Shown in pieces: positions 26,175 to 35,795 of a stretch of DNA of 59,187 bases (position 1 is the first letter of the stretch; each line of letters starts with the position of its first letter). The notes beneath the pieces were generated by a model, which saw only the letters and a program-made list of their open reading frames with translations, searched no databases and had not been told where the DNA came from. The position numbers and the translations under genes were made by a program. The DNA lies in contig CAZEVO010000010.1 in assembly GCA_964515235.1 (NCBI GenBank), positions 1 to 59,187 on the forward strand, written 5' to 3'. The stretch comes from OPU3-GD-OMZ sp964515235 (lineage in GTDB: Bacteria > Pseudomonadota > Gammaproteobacteria > Methylococcales > Methylomonadaceae).

Positions 26175-26431
26175 TGAGCCTTCTAGATTATTTTAGAACT
26201 AAAAAACCAAGCTCAGCCTCACTTGCCAAAGAGCGATTACAAATCTTAGTGGCGCATGAGCATGCAGCTGAAAACCAACCTTCATATCTCCCTGAACTAC
26301 AAAAGGAACTTTTAGCTGTTGTCTCTAAATATGTCGAGGTTGACCTCAATGCTATTACCATTAATTTTGAACAAGATGAAAACCAGGATGTTTTTGAACT
26401 AAAAATAGATATCCCCAGCGATACAGACTAA
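26174..26431 (+). CDS. minE: Cell division topological specificity factor MinE
   Basis: An 85-residue regulator that stimulates MinD ATPase and confines MinC to the poles. The N-terminal amphipathic segment (MSLLDYFRTKKPSSASLAKERLQILVAHE) contains the MinD-contact helix, and the C-terminal half forms the dimerisation domain (QKELLAVVSKYVEVD). The start overlaps the minD stop (TAATG), giving translational coupling. Confidence 0.97.
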   Translation: MSLLDYFRTKKPSSASLAKERLQILVAHEHAAENQPSYLPELQKELLAVVSKYVEVDLNAITINFEQDENQDVFELKIDIPSDTD

Positions 26432-26448
26432 GCACCCCAATTACACTC

Positions 26449-26484
26449 AACAGGCTTAAAACAAGTGACTTTTAGGCCTGTTTT
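26449..26484. terminator. Bidirectional terminator between minE and mgtE
   Basis: A 13-base stem (26449-26461 with 26470-26482, one G-U pair on the plus strand) with an 8-base loop, A-rich inside and with TTTT on the plus side. It separates the convergent minCDE and mgtE transcripts and touches the mgtE stop codon. Confidence 0.8.
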
Positions 26485-27829
26485 ACAGTAAATAAATAGT
26501 CGCGAGCCCCAGGAAAACAAAAAAACCAAGAACATCCGTTACGGTGGTCAGAATCACACCACCCGCTAAAGCCGGGTCAATATGTAATCGCTGCAATAAT
26601 ATTGGTATTGATGCGCCTGCCAAAGCTGCAAAAACAAGATTAATCATTAATGCTACGGCAATCAAAATACCAATATGAATATTGTCAAACCAAAAAGAAA
26701 CAATGGAACCAACACAAACTGCCCACACCACGCCATTAATCAGCCCAATTGCCAACTCTTTAATTACCAAGCTATTAACATTCGCGCGACCAATCTGGCG
26801 AAGAGCCAAGCCACGAATAAATAAAGTCAATGTCTGACTACCTGCTATCCCGCCCATGCTGGCAACAACTGGCATTAAAATAGCTAAAACAACTATCTTA
26901 TCTACCGTCATCTCAAATAACCCAATCACCCACGAAGCTAACAGCGCAGTACACAAGTTAACACCTAACCACAAGGCCCGTCTTTTAGCGCTTAATAGCA
27001 CTGGCGCAAACATATCCTGCTCTTCATCAAGCCCAACCATACTCATAAATGAATGGTCACTCTCATCACGAATAACATCAACAACATCATCAATAGTTAT
27101 TCGACCCAATAGTTTTCCTGACTCCGATAACACAGGTGCCGAAACAAGATTATGTTCTTCAAACAACAAAGCAACATCCTCAACTGGCATTTGCACTTGA
27201 ATGACATCAACATTTTCCTTAATCATCAGGTTCTCAACACGTTCCCCACCATCATAAGTTAATAACACCGTTAATGGTAAAACTCCCTTAAAATTATCGT
27301 CACGATCAACAACAATAATCTTATCAGTTGACTTAGGGATTTCTCCCTTTAAACGCAGATAACGAATAACAACATTTAAATTCACATCAGAGCGAATTGA
27401 TAATGTGTCAAGACTCATTAAGCCTCCAGCACAATCATCATCGTAACTTAATACACTTTCAAGACGCGCCCTATCCTGTTGCCCCATGGACTCTAAGACA
27501 GTCGTTAAAATAACCTCAGGTACATCCTTTAAAAAGTCAACTAAATCATCAGACTCTAAAGTATCCGCTGCATTGATCAGTGCATTTTCATCAGTAGCAT
27601 CAATGAGTCCGACTCTTACTTCGTCATTTAATTCAACCAACACCCCACCAACAAATTCAGCCGGCACTAGCCCCCAAATAATCTCACGGTCACTAGGTCT
27701 TAATGACTCTAGTAAATGCGCTATTTCAGCGGGGTGCAATACACTCATCAATCGCTGCACCGACTGTAAGGTGCCGCTTTCAAGACGATCGGTTACAAAC
27801 TGTAATTGTTGATCTTTATTTGGATGCAT
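26483..27829 (-). CDS. mgtE: Magnesium transporter MgtE
   Basis: Mg2+ channel of the inner membrane. It has a cytoplasmic N-domain (superhelical repeats, including LHPAEIAHLLESLRPSD), then a pair of CBS domains (about 120-240) that sense Mg2+, a plug helix and five membrane helices from about 270, including PVVASMGGIAGSQT, the conserved pore region, and DPALAGGVILTTVTDVLGF. I place the start at the ATG at 27829 (448 residues) because it is the usual distance from the N-domain. TTG codons at 27871 and 27883 would add 14-18 residues. It follows rapZ on the same strand after about 120 bases. Confidence 0.93.
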   Translation of the reverse strand: MHPNKDQQLQFVTDRLESGTLQSVQRLMSVLHPAEIAHLLESLRPSDREIIWGLVPAEFVGGVLVELNDEVRVGLIDATDENALINAADTLESDDLVDFLKDVPEVILTTVLESMGQQDRARLESVLSYDDDCAGGLMSLDTLSIRSDVNLNVVIRYLRLKGEIPKSTDKIIVVDRDDNFKGVLPLTVLLTYDGGERVENLMIKENVDVIQVQMPVEDVALLFEEHNLVSAPVLSESGKLLGRITIDDVVDVIRDESDHSFMSMVGLDEEQDMFAPVLLSAKRRALWLGVNLCTALLASWVIGLFEMTVDKIVVLAILMPVVASMGGIAGSQTLTLFIRGLALRQIGRANVNSLVIKELAIGLINGVVWAVCVGSIVSFWFDNIHIGILIAVALMINLVFAALAGASIPILLQRLHIDPALAGGVILTTVTDVLGFFVFLGLATIYLL

Positions 27830-27949
27830 AAAGCTACTGACATATCTGGCTACGTTATTTGAAAATTTCAAGACCCAAAACAACCGGCCAAGAATATAAG
27901 AGCGTGCGTTTCCACCTTATTAAAATAGAAACAGCTTAAATTGCTGGTA

Positions 27950-28807
27950 TTACAACAATTCACGATGCCGATGAATAACATTCATCGACGATGACTTAAA
28001 GTGCTGTGCTAATTGATCGATCAAAAATACCGACCGATGTTGTCCTCCGGTGCAGCCTATCGCTACCGTCAAATATAAGCGATTATCCGCAATAAATTTA
28101 GGAAGCCACTTTTCTAGGAAACCGGTAATATCTTGATAAAATAATTGCACATCTTCTTCATGATTAAAAAAGTCAATAACTGCCGCATCTTTCCCGGTGA
28201 AACCTCTTAATTCAGGCACCCAATAAGGATTAGGCAAACTTCGGGCATCAAAAATAAAATCGGCATCAAGAGGCGTACCATGTTTATAGCCAAAAGACTG
28301 AAGAATCAATGATAATCGGGTATTATCATGCATCCCTACATATGATTTAATCTGGCTCCGCAACTCATGGTAATTAGTTTGACTGGTATCAATGACCAAA
28401 TCAGCATATTTCGCAATTGACTTTAAAACATCTTTTTCAATATTAATCGCCTCAGCCAAAGGTAAATTAAAATCAGATAACGGGTGACGGCGCCGGGTTT
28501 CACTGTAACGTTTTAGAAGTGCAGACTTATCTGCCTGAATATAGATAACCTCAACATCCACACCCTGCGTTCTGATTAGGTTCAAGACCTCTTTAAAGTC
28601 CCTTAGTGCTTCACTTTGATTTCTTGCGTCAATACCAACAGCCGTTTTTTCATAAATGTTCCGCTCGACCATCATGACCTGACTTATAAACTGCTCAAAT
28701 ATCTGTATCGGTAAATTATCGATACAGTTGAAGCCACAGTCCTCTAAAGCACCCAAGGCGACATTCTTTCCTGCTCCAGAATGACCACTAACAATAACGA
28801 GTCTCAT
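27950..28807 (-). CDS. rapZ: RNase adapter protein RapZ
   Basis: GTP/ATP-binding protein that in enterobacteria guides RNase E to the GlmZ small RNA. The P-loop VSGHSGAGKN begins at residue 5, with Asn in place of the usual Ser/Thr after the lysine. The Walker B-like region and the C-terminal domain GCTGGQHRSV are well conserved, and the C-terminus is HRHREL. The ATG at 28807 was chosen because the P-loop normally begins within ten residues; a TTG at 28846 would add 13. Part of the rpoN-hpf-rapZ cluster, where a PTS nitrogen-regulation gene is usually found between hpf and rapZ but is absent here. Confidence 0.95.
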   Translation of the reverse strand: MRLVIVSGHSGAGKNVALGALEDCGFNCIDNLPIQIFEQFISQVMMVERNIYEKTAVGIDARNQSEALRDFKEVLNLIRTQGVDVEVIYIQADKSALLKRYSETRRRHPLSDFNLPLAEAINIEKDVLKSIAKYADLVIDTSQTNYHELRSQIKSYVGMHDNTRLSLILQSFGYKHGTPLDADFIFDARSLPNPYWVPELRGFTGKDAAVIDFFNHEEDVQLFYQDITGFLEKWLPKFIADNRLYLTVAIGCTGGQHRSVFLIDQLAQHFKSSSMNVIHRHRELL

Positions 28808-28906
28808 GAGAAAAAATATTTCATAATGGGTTCTGCAAAATAACAATCAAACGATATAAGAGGAAACTATTCACTATTTTGCAAAACCCCAAAACATCAC
28901 ACCTAA

Positions 28907-29200
28907 CTAAAGGCGATGATCACTGACTTTCTCTTTGTTTTTCAAAAGTTGTCGATCTAATTTATCGACTAAAGCATCTATAGCCGGATACATATCTTCT
29001 TGATGGTCTTCTGCAAAAATCTTAGCCCCACGGATTTGAACAGTCGCTTCTGCTTTCTGAATCAATTTTTCCACTGATAAAATTACATGTACATTTGTAA
29101 CATTATCTATATGTCGCTCTATTTTCTTAAATTTAGCATTGACATAACTTTTTAAAGATTCAGTTACATCAATATGATGGCCAGTTACAGTTATCATCAT
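28907..29200 (-). CDS. hpf: Ribosome hibernation promoting factor (short form)
   Basis: A 97-residue short-type HPF that binds the 30S subunit and promotes formation of inactive 100S ribosomes in slow growth. ITVTGHHIDVTESLKSYV at the N-terminus, the EATVQIRGAKIFAE strand and EDMYPAIDALVDKLDRQL are typical. AGGAGAG precedes the ATG. It lies 38 bases downstream of rpoN, as in most gammaproteobacteria. Confidence 0.96.
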   Translation of the reverse strand: MMITVTGHHIDVTESLKSYVNAKFKKIERHIDNVTNVHVILSVEKLIQKAEATVQIRGAKIFAEDHQEDMYPAIDALVDKLDRQLLKNKEKVSDHRL

Positions 29201-29238
29201 AAATACTCTCCTATTCTCAGTAACAGATTAAATCACTT

Positions 29239-30708
29239 TTATAAAAGCCTCTTCCTTTGACTCGATGATGGAATCGACATACCCTCCCGATATTTAGCAA
29301 TCGTACGTCTTGCAATGTTAATACCTTTTTCATTTAAAAAAACAGCAATCTTACTATCACTTAATGGCTTTTCGGGACTCTCCTCATCAATTAACTCCTT
29401 AATAAAAGACCGAATTGCAATGGCAGAACATTCTCCTCCCCCAATAGTTGAAACATGACTTGAAAAGAAATACTTAAATTCAAAAACACCACTCACTGTA
29501 TGCATATATTTCTGCGTCGTCACCCTTGATATAGTCGACTCATGAAGATCCAACTCTTCCGCAATATCTTTTAAAATCATTGGCTTCATTGCTATAGGAC
29601 CATTCTCTAAGAAGCCGACCTGTTTTTCTACAATACTTTTAGCAACACGCAGAATAGTATCATTACGGCTACGCAAACTTTTTATGAACCATCGCGCTTC
29701 CTGTAACTGGTTTCTCATCGAAATATTATCTGTACTTTCATCGGCTCTTTTGACCATGCCTGAATACAGTGAATTAACTCGGATTTTTGGCGCTATATCA
29801 GGATTAAGTTCTACTTGCCACTTCCCTTTGCCTAACCGAACCACATAAACATCAGGTACAACGTAATCACTCAGAACCGTATTTAAAATAGCACCAGGTT
29901 TTGGATCTAATGATCGAACAATTGTAATAATTTCTTTCAGTTGTTCTAAAGTAACTGCTAATTTTCGCATTAACTTCTGACGATCATTACTGGCAAGTAA
30001 CTCAAGATGATCGGTTATCAACCTCAAGGTAATGTCTTTAATCTCCTGAGGTAACTCTTTATGTTGTAATTGCAACCTTAAACAATCAGATAAATCAATT
30101 GCTGCAACACCGGGAGGGTCAAAATTCTGAATTCGATGCAAAACCGCTTCAACTTCATCGAAAAACAACTCATCTAGTTGAGGAATAAGACTTTGCCAAA
30201 TAGTCTCTGGGGTATCAACGAGATAACCATCATTACTAATATTGTCAATCAATGAACTTGCTATAATCTGTTCACGCTCTGAAAATGAAACAAACCCAAG
30301 TTGCCAAAATAAATAATCTTGTAATGACTCAGCCTCACTGTATTGAGTCTCGTAATCAGGCTTATCTGATGCAGCATTCACAGGCATAGTTTGAACGTTA
30401 TCATAGATTTCTGACCACGTTGTATCTATCGGTAGCTCATCAGGAAGTACAACTTCAGAACCATGACTAGTCATTAATTCGCTTTCATCCGACTTATCAG
30501 CAGCAGCAACATCATTATTTTCTGCTGACTTCTGAAAATCATCCGCTTCATCATCATTTTCAACCTCTAGCATATAGTTAGACTCTAACGCCTGCTGGAT
30601 TTCTTGCTGCATATCCAACGTAGACAACTGCAACAACTTAATTGCCTGTTGCAATTGAGGTGTCATTGTTAGCTTTTGGCCCAGACGAAGTTGTAATGAT
30701 TGTTTCAT
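29239..30708 (-). CDS. rpoN: RNA polymerase sigma-54 factor
   Basis: Alternative sigma factor for enhancer-dependent promoters. The 489-residue protein has the glutamine-rich region I (QLRLGQKLTMTPQLQQAIKLLQLS), an acidic region II (about 52-100), the core-binding domain and the C-terminal RpoN box ARRTIAKYRE (466-475), which reads the -24 element. It is separated from lptB by 216 bases, so it may have its own promoter rather than depending on the lpt operon. I found no convincing sigma-54 promoter elsewhere in the window. Confidence 0.98.
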   Translation of the reverse strand: MKQSLQLRLGQKLTMTPQLQQAIKLLQLSTLDMQQEIQQALESNYMLEVENDDEADDFQKSAENNDVAAADKSDESELMTSHGSEVVLPDELPIDTTWSEIYDNVQTMPVNAASDKPDYETQYSEAESLQDYLFWQLGFVSFSEREQIIASSLIDNISNDGYLVDTPETIWQSLIPQLDELFFDEVEAVLHRIQNFDPPGVAAIDLSDCLRLQLQHKELPQEIKDITLRLITDHLELLASNDRQKLMRKLAVTLEQLKEIITIVRSLDPKPGAILNTVLSDYVVPDVYVVRLGKGKWQVELNPDIAPKIRVNSLYSGMVKRADESTDNISMRNQLQEARWFIKSLRSRNDTILRVAKSIVEKQVGFLENGPIAMKPMILKDIAEELDLHESTISRVTTQKYMHTVSGVFEFKYFFSSHVSTIGGGECSAIAIRSFIKELIDEESPEKPLSDSKIAVFLNEKGINIARRTIAKYREGMSIPSSSQRKRLL

Positions 30709-30924
30709 AAAACCCTTATTATTAACTCATTGCGTTTGGTCTAATTCTATTATTTTTTTACCTCACCTAAATCTTTAGGTCTCTAGAAACCATCACTTAC
30801 TTTAAGTTTTCAACCTTAGTGTTAACTTAAAATAAAACATAACAAGCAGTTTACTATACCTAACCCACTATTATTTATTGATTTAAGAGTAACAAAGAGT
30901 TCAAGTTACCGAAAACTAAAAACC

Positions 30925-31650
30925 CTATAAGATAAAATCCTCTCCTAAGTATACTTTACGCACCTCTTCGTTAGCTACAATTTCATGACTGCTTCCTTCA
31001 GCAATAATCTTTCCTGCATTAACAATATATGCCCGATCACAAACGCCTAGTGTTTCTCGGACATTATGCTCCGTAATTAAAACACCAATCCCACGTTTAG
31101 AAAGATGCTCAATAATTCCTTTGATATCTTTAACTGACAATGGGTCAACACCAGCAAAAGGCTCATCTAATAAAATAAATTGCGGATCCATTGCTAATGC
31201 TCTCGCAATCTCTACGCGTCGACGCTCCCCTCCTGACAACCCCATAGCTACATTATCAGACAAATGTTCAATCGTTAACTCATGAAGCAGTTCTTCGATC
31301 ATAACTTCGATCTGTCCATCAGTTAATTCTGGTCGTAGTTGTAATACTGCTCTTAAATTATCCGCAACACTAAGCTTTCGGAACACTGATGCTTCCTGAG
31401 GCAGATAGCCAATACCCATTTGCGCTCTTAAATTCATAGGATGATGAGTAATATCTATTTGATCTAAAAAGATCCGTCCGGAATCCAGTTTCAACAATCC
31501 GACAACCATATAAAAACTGGTTGTTTTTCCTGCACCATTAGGCCCTAAAAGCCCAACAATTTCACCAGCATCCACATGAATAGAAATATCATCTACAACA
31601 TTGCGTTTATGGAAACTTTTAACAAGGTTCTTAGCGGCTAATCTGGTCAT
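30925..31650 (-). CDS. lptB: LPS export ATPase LptB
   Basis: Cytoplasmic ABC ATPase (241 residues) powering lipopolysaccharide extraction through LptFG to LptC and LptA. Walker A GPNGAGKTT (about 35-43), signature LSGGERRRVEIARAL (about 138-152), Walker B FILLDEPFAG and the switch histidine in ITEHNVRE are all present. It follows lptA by 8 bases. The transmembrane partners LptF and LptG are not in the window. Confidence 0.97.
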   Translation of the reverse strand: MTRLAAKNLVKSFHKRNVVDDISIHVDAGEIVGLLGPNGAGKTTSFYMVVGLLKLDSGRIFLDQIDITHHPMNLRAQMGIGYLPQEASVFRKLSVADNLRAVLQLRPELTDGQIEVMIEELLHELTIEHLSDNVAMGLSGGERRRVEIARALAMDPQFILLDEPFAGVDPLSVKDIKGIIEHLSKRGIGVLITEHNVRETLGVCDRAYIVNAGKIIAEGSSHEIVANEEVRKVYLGEDFIL

Positions 31651-31658
31651 AGTTAAAT

Positions 31659-32612
31659 TTATTGTCTTTGAGGTTGTAAAATCACACGCACACGCTTTTT
31701 CGTTTTAGGCTCACCTACCGCTTTTGCTATTTTACTTTGCAAATCGTATTCAATTTTATCACCCTCATAGGTACCATCATTTTTCCAAACTACAGCATTC
31801 TTTGACAATACAAATAATTGCCCTGGAAAATAGTCAGCTTGCAAAGATTTACTTCTGAATTCCTCTTGACCATCAGCTAAAGATAGCTTTTTAATTCGGG
31901 TCGGCCTTCCATAAGATGTCATTTTCTTCACCCGACTATTTTCCTGAAAAAATATATCGATCTGATCACCCTTAACTCGTAATTGCTCTGGAGGCTGCCA
32001 AGCAATGGCATTTTCTGTTAACGTCAATAGTGATTGTTGAGGCAAATAATGTGCCTTTAACGACTCACTTTTATAATCAATGTTGTCACTGTTAGGCAAC
32101 ATCTTCCTAATTGTTGTAGGTTTTCCCTGAGCTATCATCTCTTCAAGTTGACCGTTATTATTAAATAACTCAATCCTATCACCTTTAATACGCAATTGAT
32201 CACGGGGCTTCCAAGCCACTGCCTGTTGCGTCAGAACCCACAGTGACTTTCTAGGAAAATAGTCCGCCTGTAAAGACTCACTACTAAAGTCAATGTACTG
32301 ACCATCCTGACTCATTTGCTTGATCTGCGTTGGGTTACCGACAGCAACTAACTTTTCAACCTCACCTGAAGTATTACTGTATATGATCAATTCATCAGAT
32401 TTAACTTCAAGTCCTGCACGAACCGTCGTGACTTCGCCAATAAAACGAGTAATTCGTTTATCCTCTGAATAAATAGCTCGCTTAGAATCGACCTGCACCG
32501 GTGTCTTATTTTGTAGTGGCTCGGCACTGATAATAGGAACAAACAAGCTATTTAAAGCAACCAACAAAGTAACGACCCAATCTGATCCTGTTACTTGTTT
32601 ATTGCATTTCAT
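31659..32612 (-). CDS. lptA: LptA, enlarged by extra OstA-type repeats
   Basis: Periplasmic bridge protein for lipopolysaccharide transport. It has a signal peptide (about 1-30, ending ISA). At 317 residues it is far longer than the usual 175-200. After a first OstA-type unit (about 41-103), three similar units follow at about 109-171, 180-241 and 252-306. Each opens with F/Y-x-S-x-SL-x-A-x-Y-x-P and contains A-V/I-x-W-x-P/N and a KGD/EGD-x-I strand. E. coli LptA has roughly two such units, so this one appears to have gained two by tandem duplication. Position (lptC, lptA, lptB, with 14-base overlap with lptC) supports orthology despite the size. Confidence 0.88.
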   Translation of the reverse strand: MKCNKQVTGSDWVVTLLVALNSLFVPIISAEPLQNKTPVQVDSKRAIYSEDKRITRFIGEVTTVRAGLEVKSDELIIYSNTSGEVEKLVAVGNPTQIKQMSQDGQYIDFSSESLQADYFPRKSLWVLTQQAVAWKPRDQLRIKGDRIELFNNNGQLEEMIAQGKPTTIRKMLPNSDNIDYKSESLKAHYLPQQSLLTLTENAIAWQPPEQLRVKGDQIDIFFQENSRVKKMTSYGRPTRIKKLSLADGQEEFRSKSLQADYFPGQLFVLSKNAVVWKNDGTYEGDKIEYDLQSKIAKAVGEPKTKKRVRVILQPQRQ

Positions 32613-33165
32613 AGCGCCCTTTCACTTTACTCATCAATTCCAATTGAATGGGTTTTGAATAAATCATTTGGAGACCAATCCCTTCAGTCCGATCAGGTGG
32701 CGTAATAATTTCAGCCCAATTATCAGTTTCAGCATAACTCGTATCTAACTTAACTCTAAGGTCTGAGGTATTAATTTGCACCGGACGAACATTTTCCACA
32801 CGCCCGCGATTAATATGCACCGCACCATTTAATAGGAGGTCATTACCGTTGCCCGATAAAACCCCAGCATCCGCCTGAATAATCCACGATGACCCATCTG
32901 CATTAAAAAAAGTGATTTTACATTGTACTAATTCAGTCGTTTGGTCATCCTTATAATGCATCAAGCTCTTGGCTTCCAATATACTAATGGGGTTACCCGC
33001 ACTACCCATTTCAACTTTCTTATACCCGTCACTAAAATAATCTACTGAATGCTCTGCTAATTTGGCGGGTGTAACTTCTGATCCCTCTTGCTGTTGTTGT
33101 AATAACCACCAACTAGCAAAAGTAATAAAAAGCAGTAGTGAATAAAGGCCTAAATTTCTAATCAC
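32599..33165 (-). CDS. lptC: LPS export protein LptC
   Basis: Inner-membrane anchored periplasmic protein (188 residues) that passes lipopolysaccharide from LptFG to LptA. One N-terminal membrane helix (LGLYSLLLFITFASWWLL) is followed by a single OstA/LptC beta-jellyroll domain. The GTG start overlaps the kdsC stop (GTGA), so it is coupled to kdsC, and its end overlaps lptA. Confidence 0.93.
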   Translation of the reverse strand: MIRNLGLYSLLLFITFASWWLLQQQQEGSEVTPAKLAEHSVDYFSDGYKKVEMGSAGNPISILEAKSLMHYKDDQTTELVQCKITFFNADGSSWIIQADAGVLSGNGNDLLLNGAVHINRGRVENVRPVQINTSDLRVKLDTSYAETDNWAEIITPPDRTEGIGLQMIYSKPIQLELMSKVKGRYEMQ

Positions 33166-33698
33166 TCGGAACTATAACGACTTAAAACTGAATCCATATC
33201 ACCTCGCGCTAGCAATATTAAATCACTAATTTCACGTACAGCTCCTGTACCACCATTAAGATCAGTACACCAATCGGCATAAGTCTTGACTGCTGAATGA
33301 CCATCGTTAACTGTAATAGAGAGCCCAACCCGAGACATAAGAGGTAAATCAGGCAAATCATCACCCATATGTGCAACCTGACTAGCTGAAACCCCAACCG
33401 TATTAAGTAAATTATCAAGGGCAGGGATTTTATTTTCTTGTCCCTGAAAAACATACCGAACACCAAGATTTTCCATCCTAAGCGCTACCGCATTAGACTT
33501 CCTACCCGATATTACCGCAACCTCAATACCAGCCCTTTGTAACATTTTAATACCATGACCGTCTCTTGCATGGAAACACTTATATTCACGCCCCTGATCA
33601 TCAAAAAATAACCGCCCATCAGTCAACACACCATCGACATCAAGAATCAATAATTTTAATGCCTTTGCTTTTTGATTAAATTCGTCAATACTTTTCAT
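33162..33698 (-). CDS. kdsC: 3-deoxy-D-manno-octulosonate 8-phosphate phosphatase
   Basis: Removes phosphate from KDO-8-phosphate for lipopolysaccharide core synthesis. A 178-residue capless HAD protein with motif I LDVDGVLTDG (20-29), the ARDGHGIKML loop, motif II ISGR and motif IV HMGDDLPDLP. It follows kdsD by 7 bases and overlaps lptC, matching the conserved kdsD-kdsC-lptC order. Confidence 0.96.
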   Translation of the reverse strand: MKSIDEFNQKAKALKLLILDVDGVLTDGRLFFDDQGREYKCFHARDGHGIKMLQRAGIEVAVISGRKSNAVALRMENLGVRYVFQGQENKIPALDNLLNTVGVSASQVAHMGDDLPDLPLMSRVGLSITVNDGHSAVKTYADWCTDLNGGTGAVREISDLILLARGDMDSVLSRYSSE

Positions 33699-33705
33699 AA
33701 CTGAA

Positions 33706-34677
33706 TTATATAATTCCCGATTGTATTAAATCATGCATGTTTAATGCACCAATGGCATGCCGCTGATCATCTGTTACAACTAACCCATTTATCTTCTTTT
33801 CTTCCATAATTCGCATCGCTTCAACTGCCAGAATTGACTCCGAAATAATAGTACAATTTTCACTCATAACTTCAGCAATACAAGTTTCCTGAATGTTGTG
33901 ATTGTTACCCAACATTCGCCTTAAATCACCATCTGTAAAAACACCCATTACCTGCCTATTGTCATTTACAACAACCGTCATACCTAATTTCTTTTCAGTC
34001 ATTTCCAACAGTACTTCACTCATCAGTGCTGTCATAGAAACAACGGGAATAGCATCTTTTTTATGCATAATATCACTGACTTTTAGGAGTAATCGTTTCC
34101 CCAAACTTCCACCTGGATGAGAAAAAGCAAAATCCTCTGCAGTAAAGCCACGAACATTAAATAAGGCAACCGCTAACGCATCGCCCATCACCAAAGCGGT
34201 CGTGGTACTGGATGTAGGTGCCAACCCTAATGTACAAGCTTCCCTTTCAACCTGTACATTTAAAATAACCGAGGCGCAGTCTGCCAACATAGATTGTCGA
34301 CAACCGGTCATTGCAATTAGAGGAACACCAAGACGCTTTATTAAAGGTAATAACGTTATAATCTCATTCGTTTCACCGGAATTAGATAACGCTAATACGA
34401 CGTCATGTTCAGTTACCATCCCCAAGTCACCGTGACTAGCCTCGCCCGCGTGGACAAAAAAAGCTGGTGTGCCGGTACTGGCTAACGTAGCCGCAATTTT
34501 ACCACCAATATGCCCTGATTTGCCCATACCCAGAACAATAACACGGCCTTCACATTGCCCCATCAGTCTACAGGCATCAACAAAATCTTCATTGATTCTA
34601 TCGCGTAATAACTGAACCGCCTGAATTTCGCTATTAATTACTGCGAGGGCAGATTTTTTTAATGCTTCCTCATCCAT
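33706..34677 (-). CDS. kdsD: Arabinose-5-phosphate isomerase
   Basis: Converts ribulose 5-phosphate to arabinose 5-phosphate, the first step towards KDO. The 323-residue protein has an N-terminal SIS domain (VLGMGKSGHIGGKIAATLASTGTPAFFVHAGEASHGDLG) and two C-terminal CBS domains (about 205-323). It lies between the yrbG-like exchanger and kdsC on the same strand. Confidence 0.96.
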   Translation of the reverse strand: MDEEALKKSALAVINSEIQAVQLLRDRINEDFVDACRLMGQCEGRVIVLGMGKSGHIGGKIAATLASTGTPAFFVHAGEASHGDLGMVTEHDVVLALSNSGETNEIITLLPLIKRLGVPLIAMTGCRQSMLADCASVILNVQVEREACTLGLAPTSSTTTALVMGDALAVALFNVRGFTAEDFAFSHPGGSLGKRLLLKVSDIMHKKDAIPVVSMTALMSEVLLEMTEKKLGMTVVVNDNRQVMGVFTDGDLRRMLGNNHNIQETCIAEVMSENCTIISESILAVEAMRIMEEKKINGLVVTDDQRHAIGALNMHDLIQSGII

Positions 34678-34719
34678 TACATCAAGTACACGCTCAATAC
34701 ATCAAAAATTAATGTCTTC

Positions 34720-35661
34720 TTAAAAAATAATCCATTGGTACCCAACATAAAAAAGTATCAACATGACACCTTCCAATCGACTAATAGATCCTGTGCTTTT
34801 AAGAAACCTATACCCACTAAGAAATAAAACTCCTGTCAAAAAAAGCATTACGGGAAAATCTCTATATAAAACACTCTGCTCCAAAACATTTGGCGCAAAC
34901 AAACCAGGCAGAGAATAAACTGCTAATAAATTGTAAATATTTGACCCAATAATATTACCAAGAGCCAAATCGCTTTCCTTTCTAATGACACTCATAATCG
35001 AAGCCGCCAATTCAGGCAGACTTGTGCCAACGGCAACAACACTCAAGCCAATAACTAAGTCACTAACACCAAAATATTGTGCAATATTAACGGCAGACCA
35101 AACTAATAATTTAGAGCTCACTAGCAATCCTAAAAGCCCTAAAATAAAAACAACCCAGGCTTTTTTTACACTCACCTCGCTCCCAAACTCATCAGCAAAA
35201 TCATCTGCTTGATCGTTCCCTCGGGACGTCTTAATTAACCATCCGATAAAAACAACCAATGCGACTAACATTATCACACCATCAATTTGCCCTAAACCAT
35301 CAAATGCAAGCAAATAGCAAGCGAGACTGATTACCATTAAAATTGGAAGTTCTCGTTTTATAATACCTGAAGGCATCGCTATCGGAGCAATGATTGCTGT
35401 TATCCCAAGCACCATTCCAATATTTGCAATATTTGACCCCAATGCATTTCCAACAGCTAATCCTGCATTACCTTGCAAAGATGAAATCCCAGACACCAAA
35501 ATCTCAGGAGCCGATGTTCCCAGTCCGACAATGGTCAATCCTATTACTAAGGATGAAACACCCATTTGCTTTGCAATGGAAACCGCACCAGAAACGAAGT
35601 AGTCCGCTGCATAAACTAATGCGATTAAACTAACAACCAGAACTACTATACTCACTACCAT
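34720..35661 (-). CDS. Calcium/sodium antiporter, YrbG-like
   Basis: A 313-residue inner-membrane exchanger of the CaCA family. It has two inverted repeats, each with the alpha motif: GLTIVGLGTSAPEILVS (about 41-57) and GLSVVAVGTSLPELAAS (about 202-218), and about ten membrane helices. The gene order exchanger-kdsD-kdsC-lpt is widespread in gammaproteobacteria. Cation specificity (Ca2+ versus K+ and Na+) cannot be read from the sequence. Confidence 0.93.
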   Translation of the reverse strand: MVVSIVVLVVSLIALVYAADYFVSGAVSIAKQMGVSSLVIGLTIVGLGTSAPEILVSGISSLQGNAGLAVGNALGSNIANIGMVLGITAIIAPIAMPSGIIKRELPILMVISLACYLLAFDGLGQIDGVIMLVALVVFIGWLIKTSRGNDQADDFADEFGSEVSVKKAWVVFILGLLGLLVSSKLLVWSAVNIAQYFGVSDLVIGLSVVAVGTSLPELAASIMSVIRKESDLALGNIIGSNIYNLLAVYSLPGLFAPNVLEQSVLYRDFPVMLFLTGVLFLSGYRFLKSTGSISRLEGVMLILFYVGYQWIIF

Positions 35662-35795
35662 AACATCAGATCAGGTAAAATTTTTTCATTATGCCACGAT
35701 CACCCATTTTATGTATAAACTTATCCATACTAATTATTTGACTTTATATTAACTGCTCATGGAGAATAGCAACTTTTTACCCGCAATTACTGTCA

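Noticed and set aside
26856..27812. Two long Ser/Thr-rich open frames on the plus strand
   Set aside because: They are antisense to mgtE, with biased composition and no recognisable domains.
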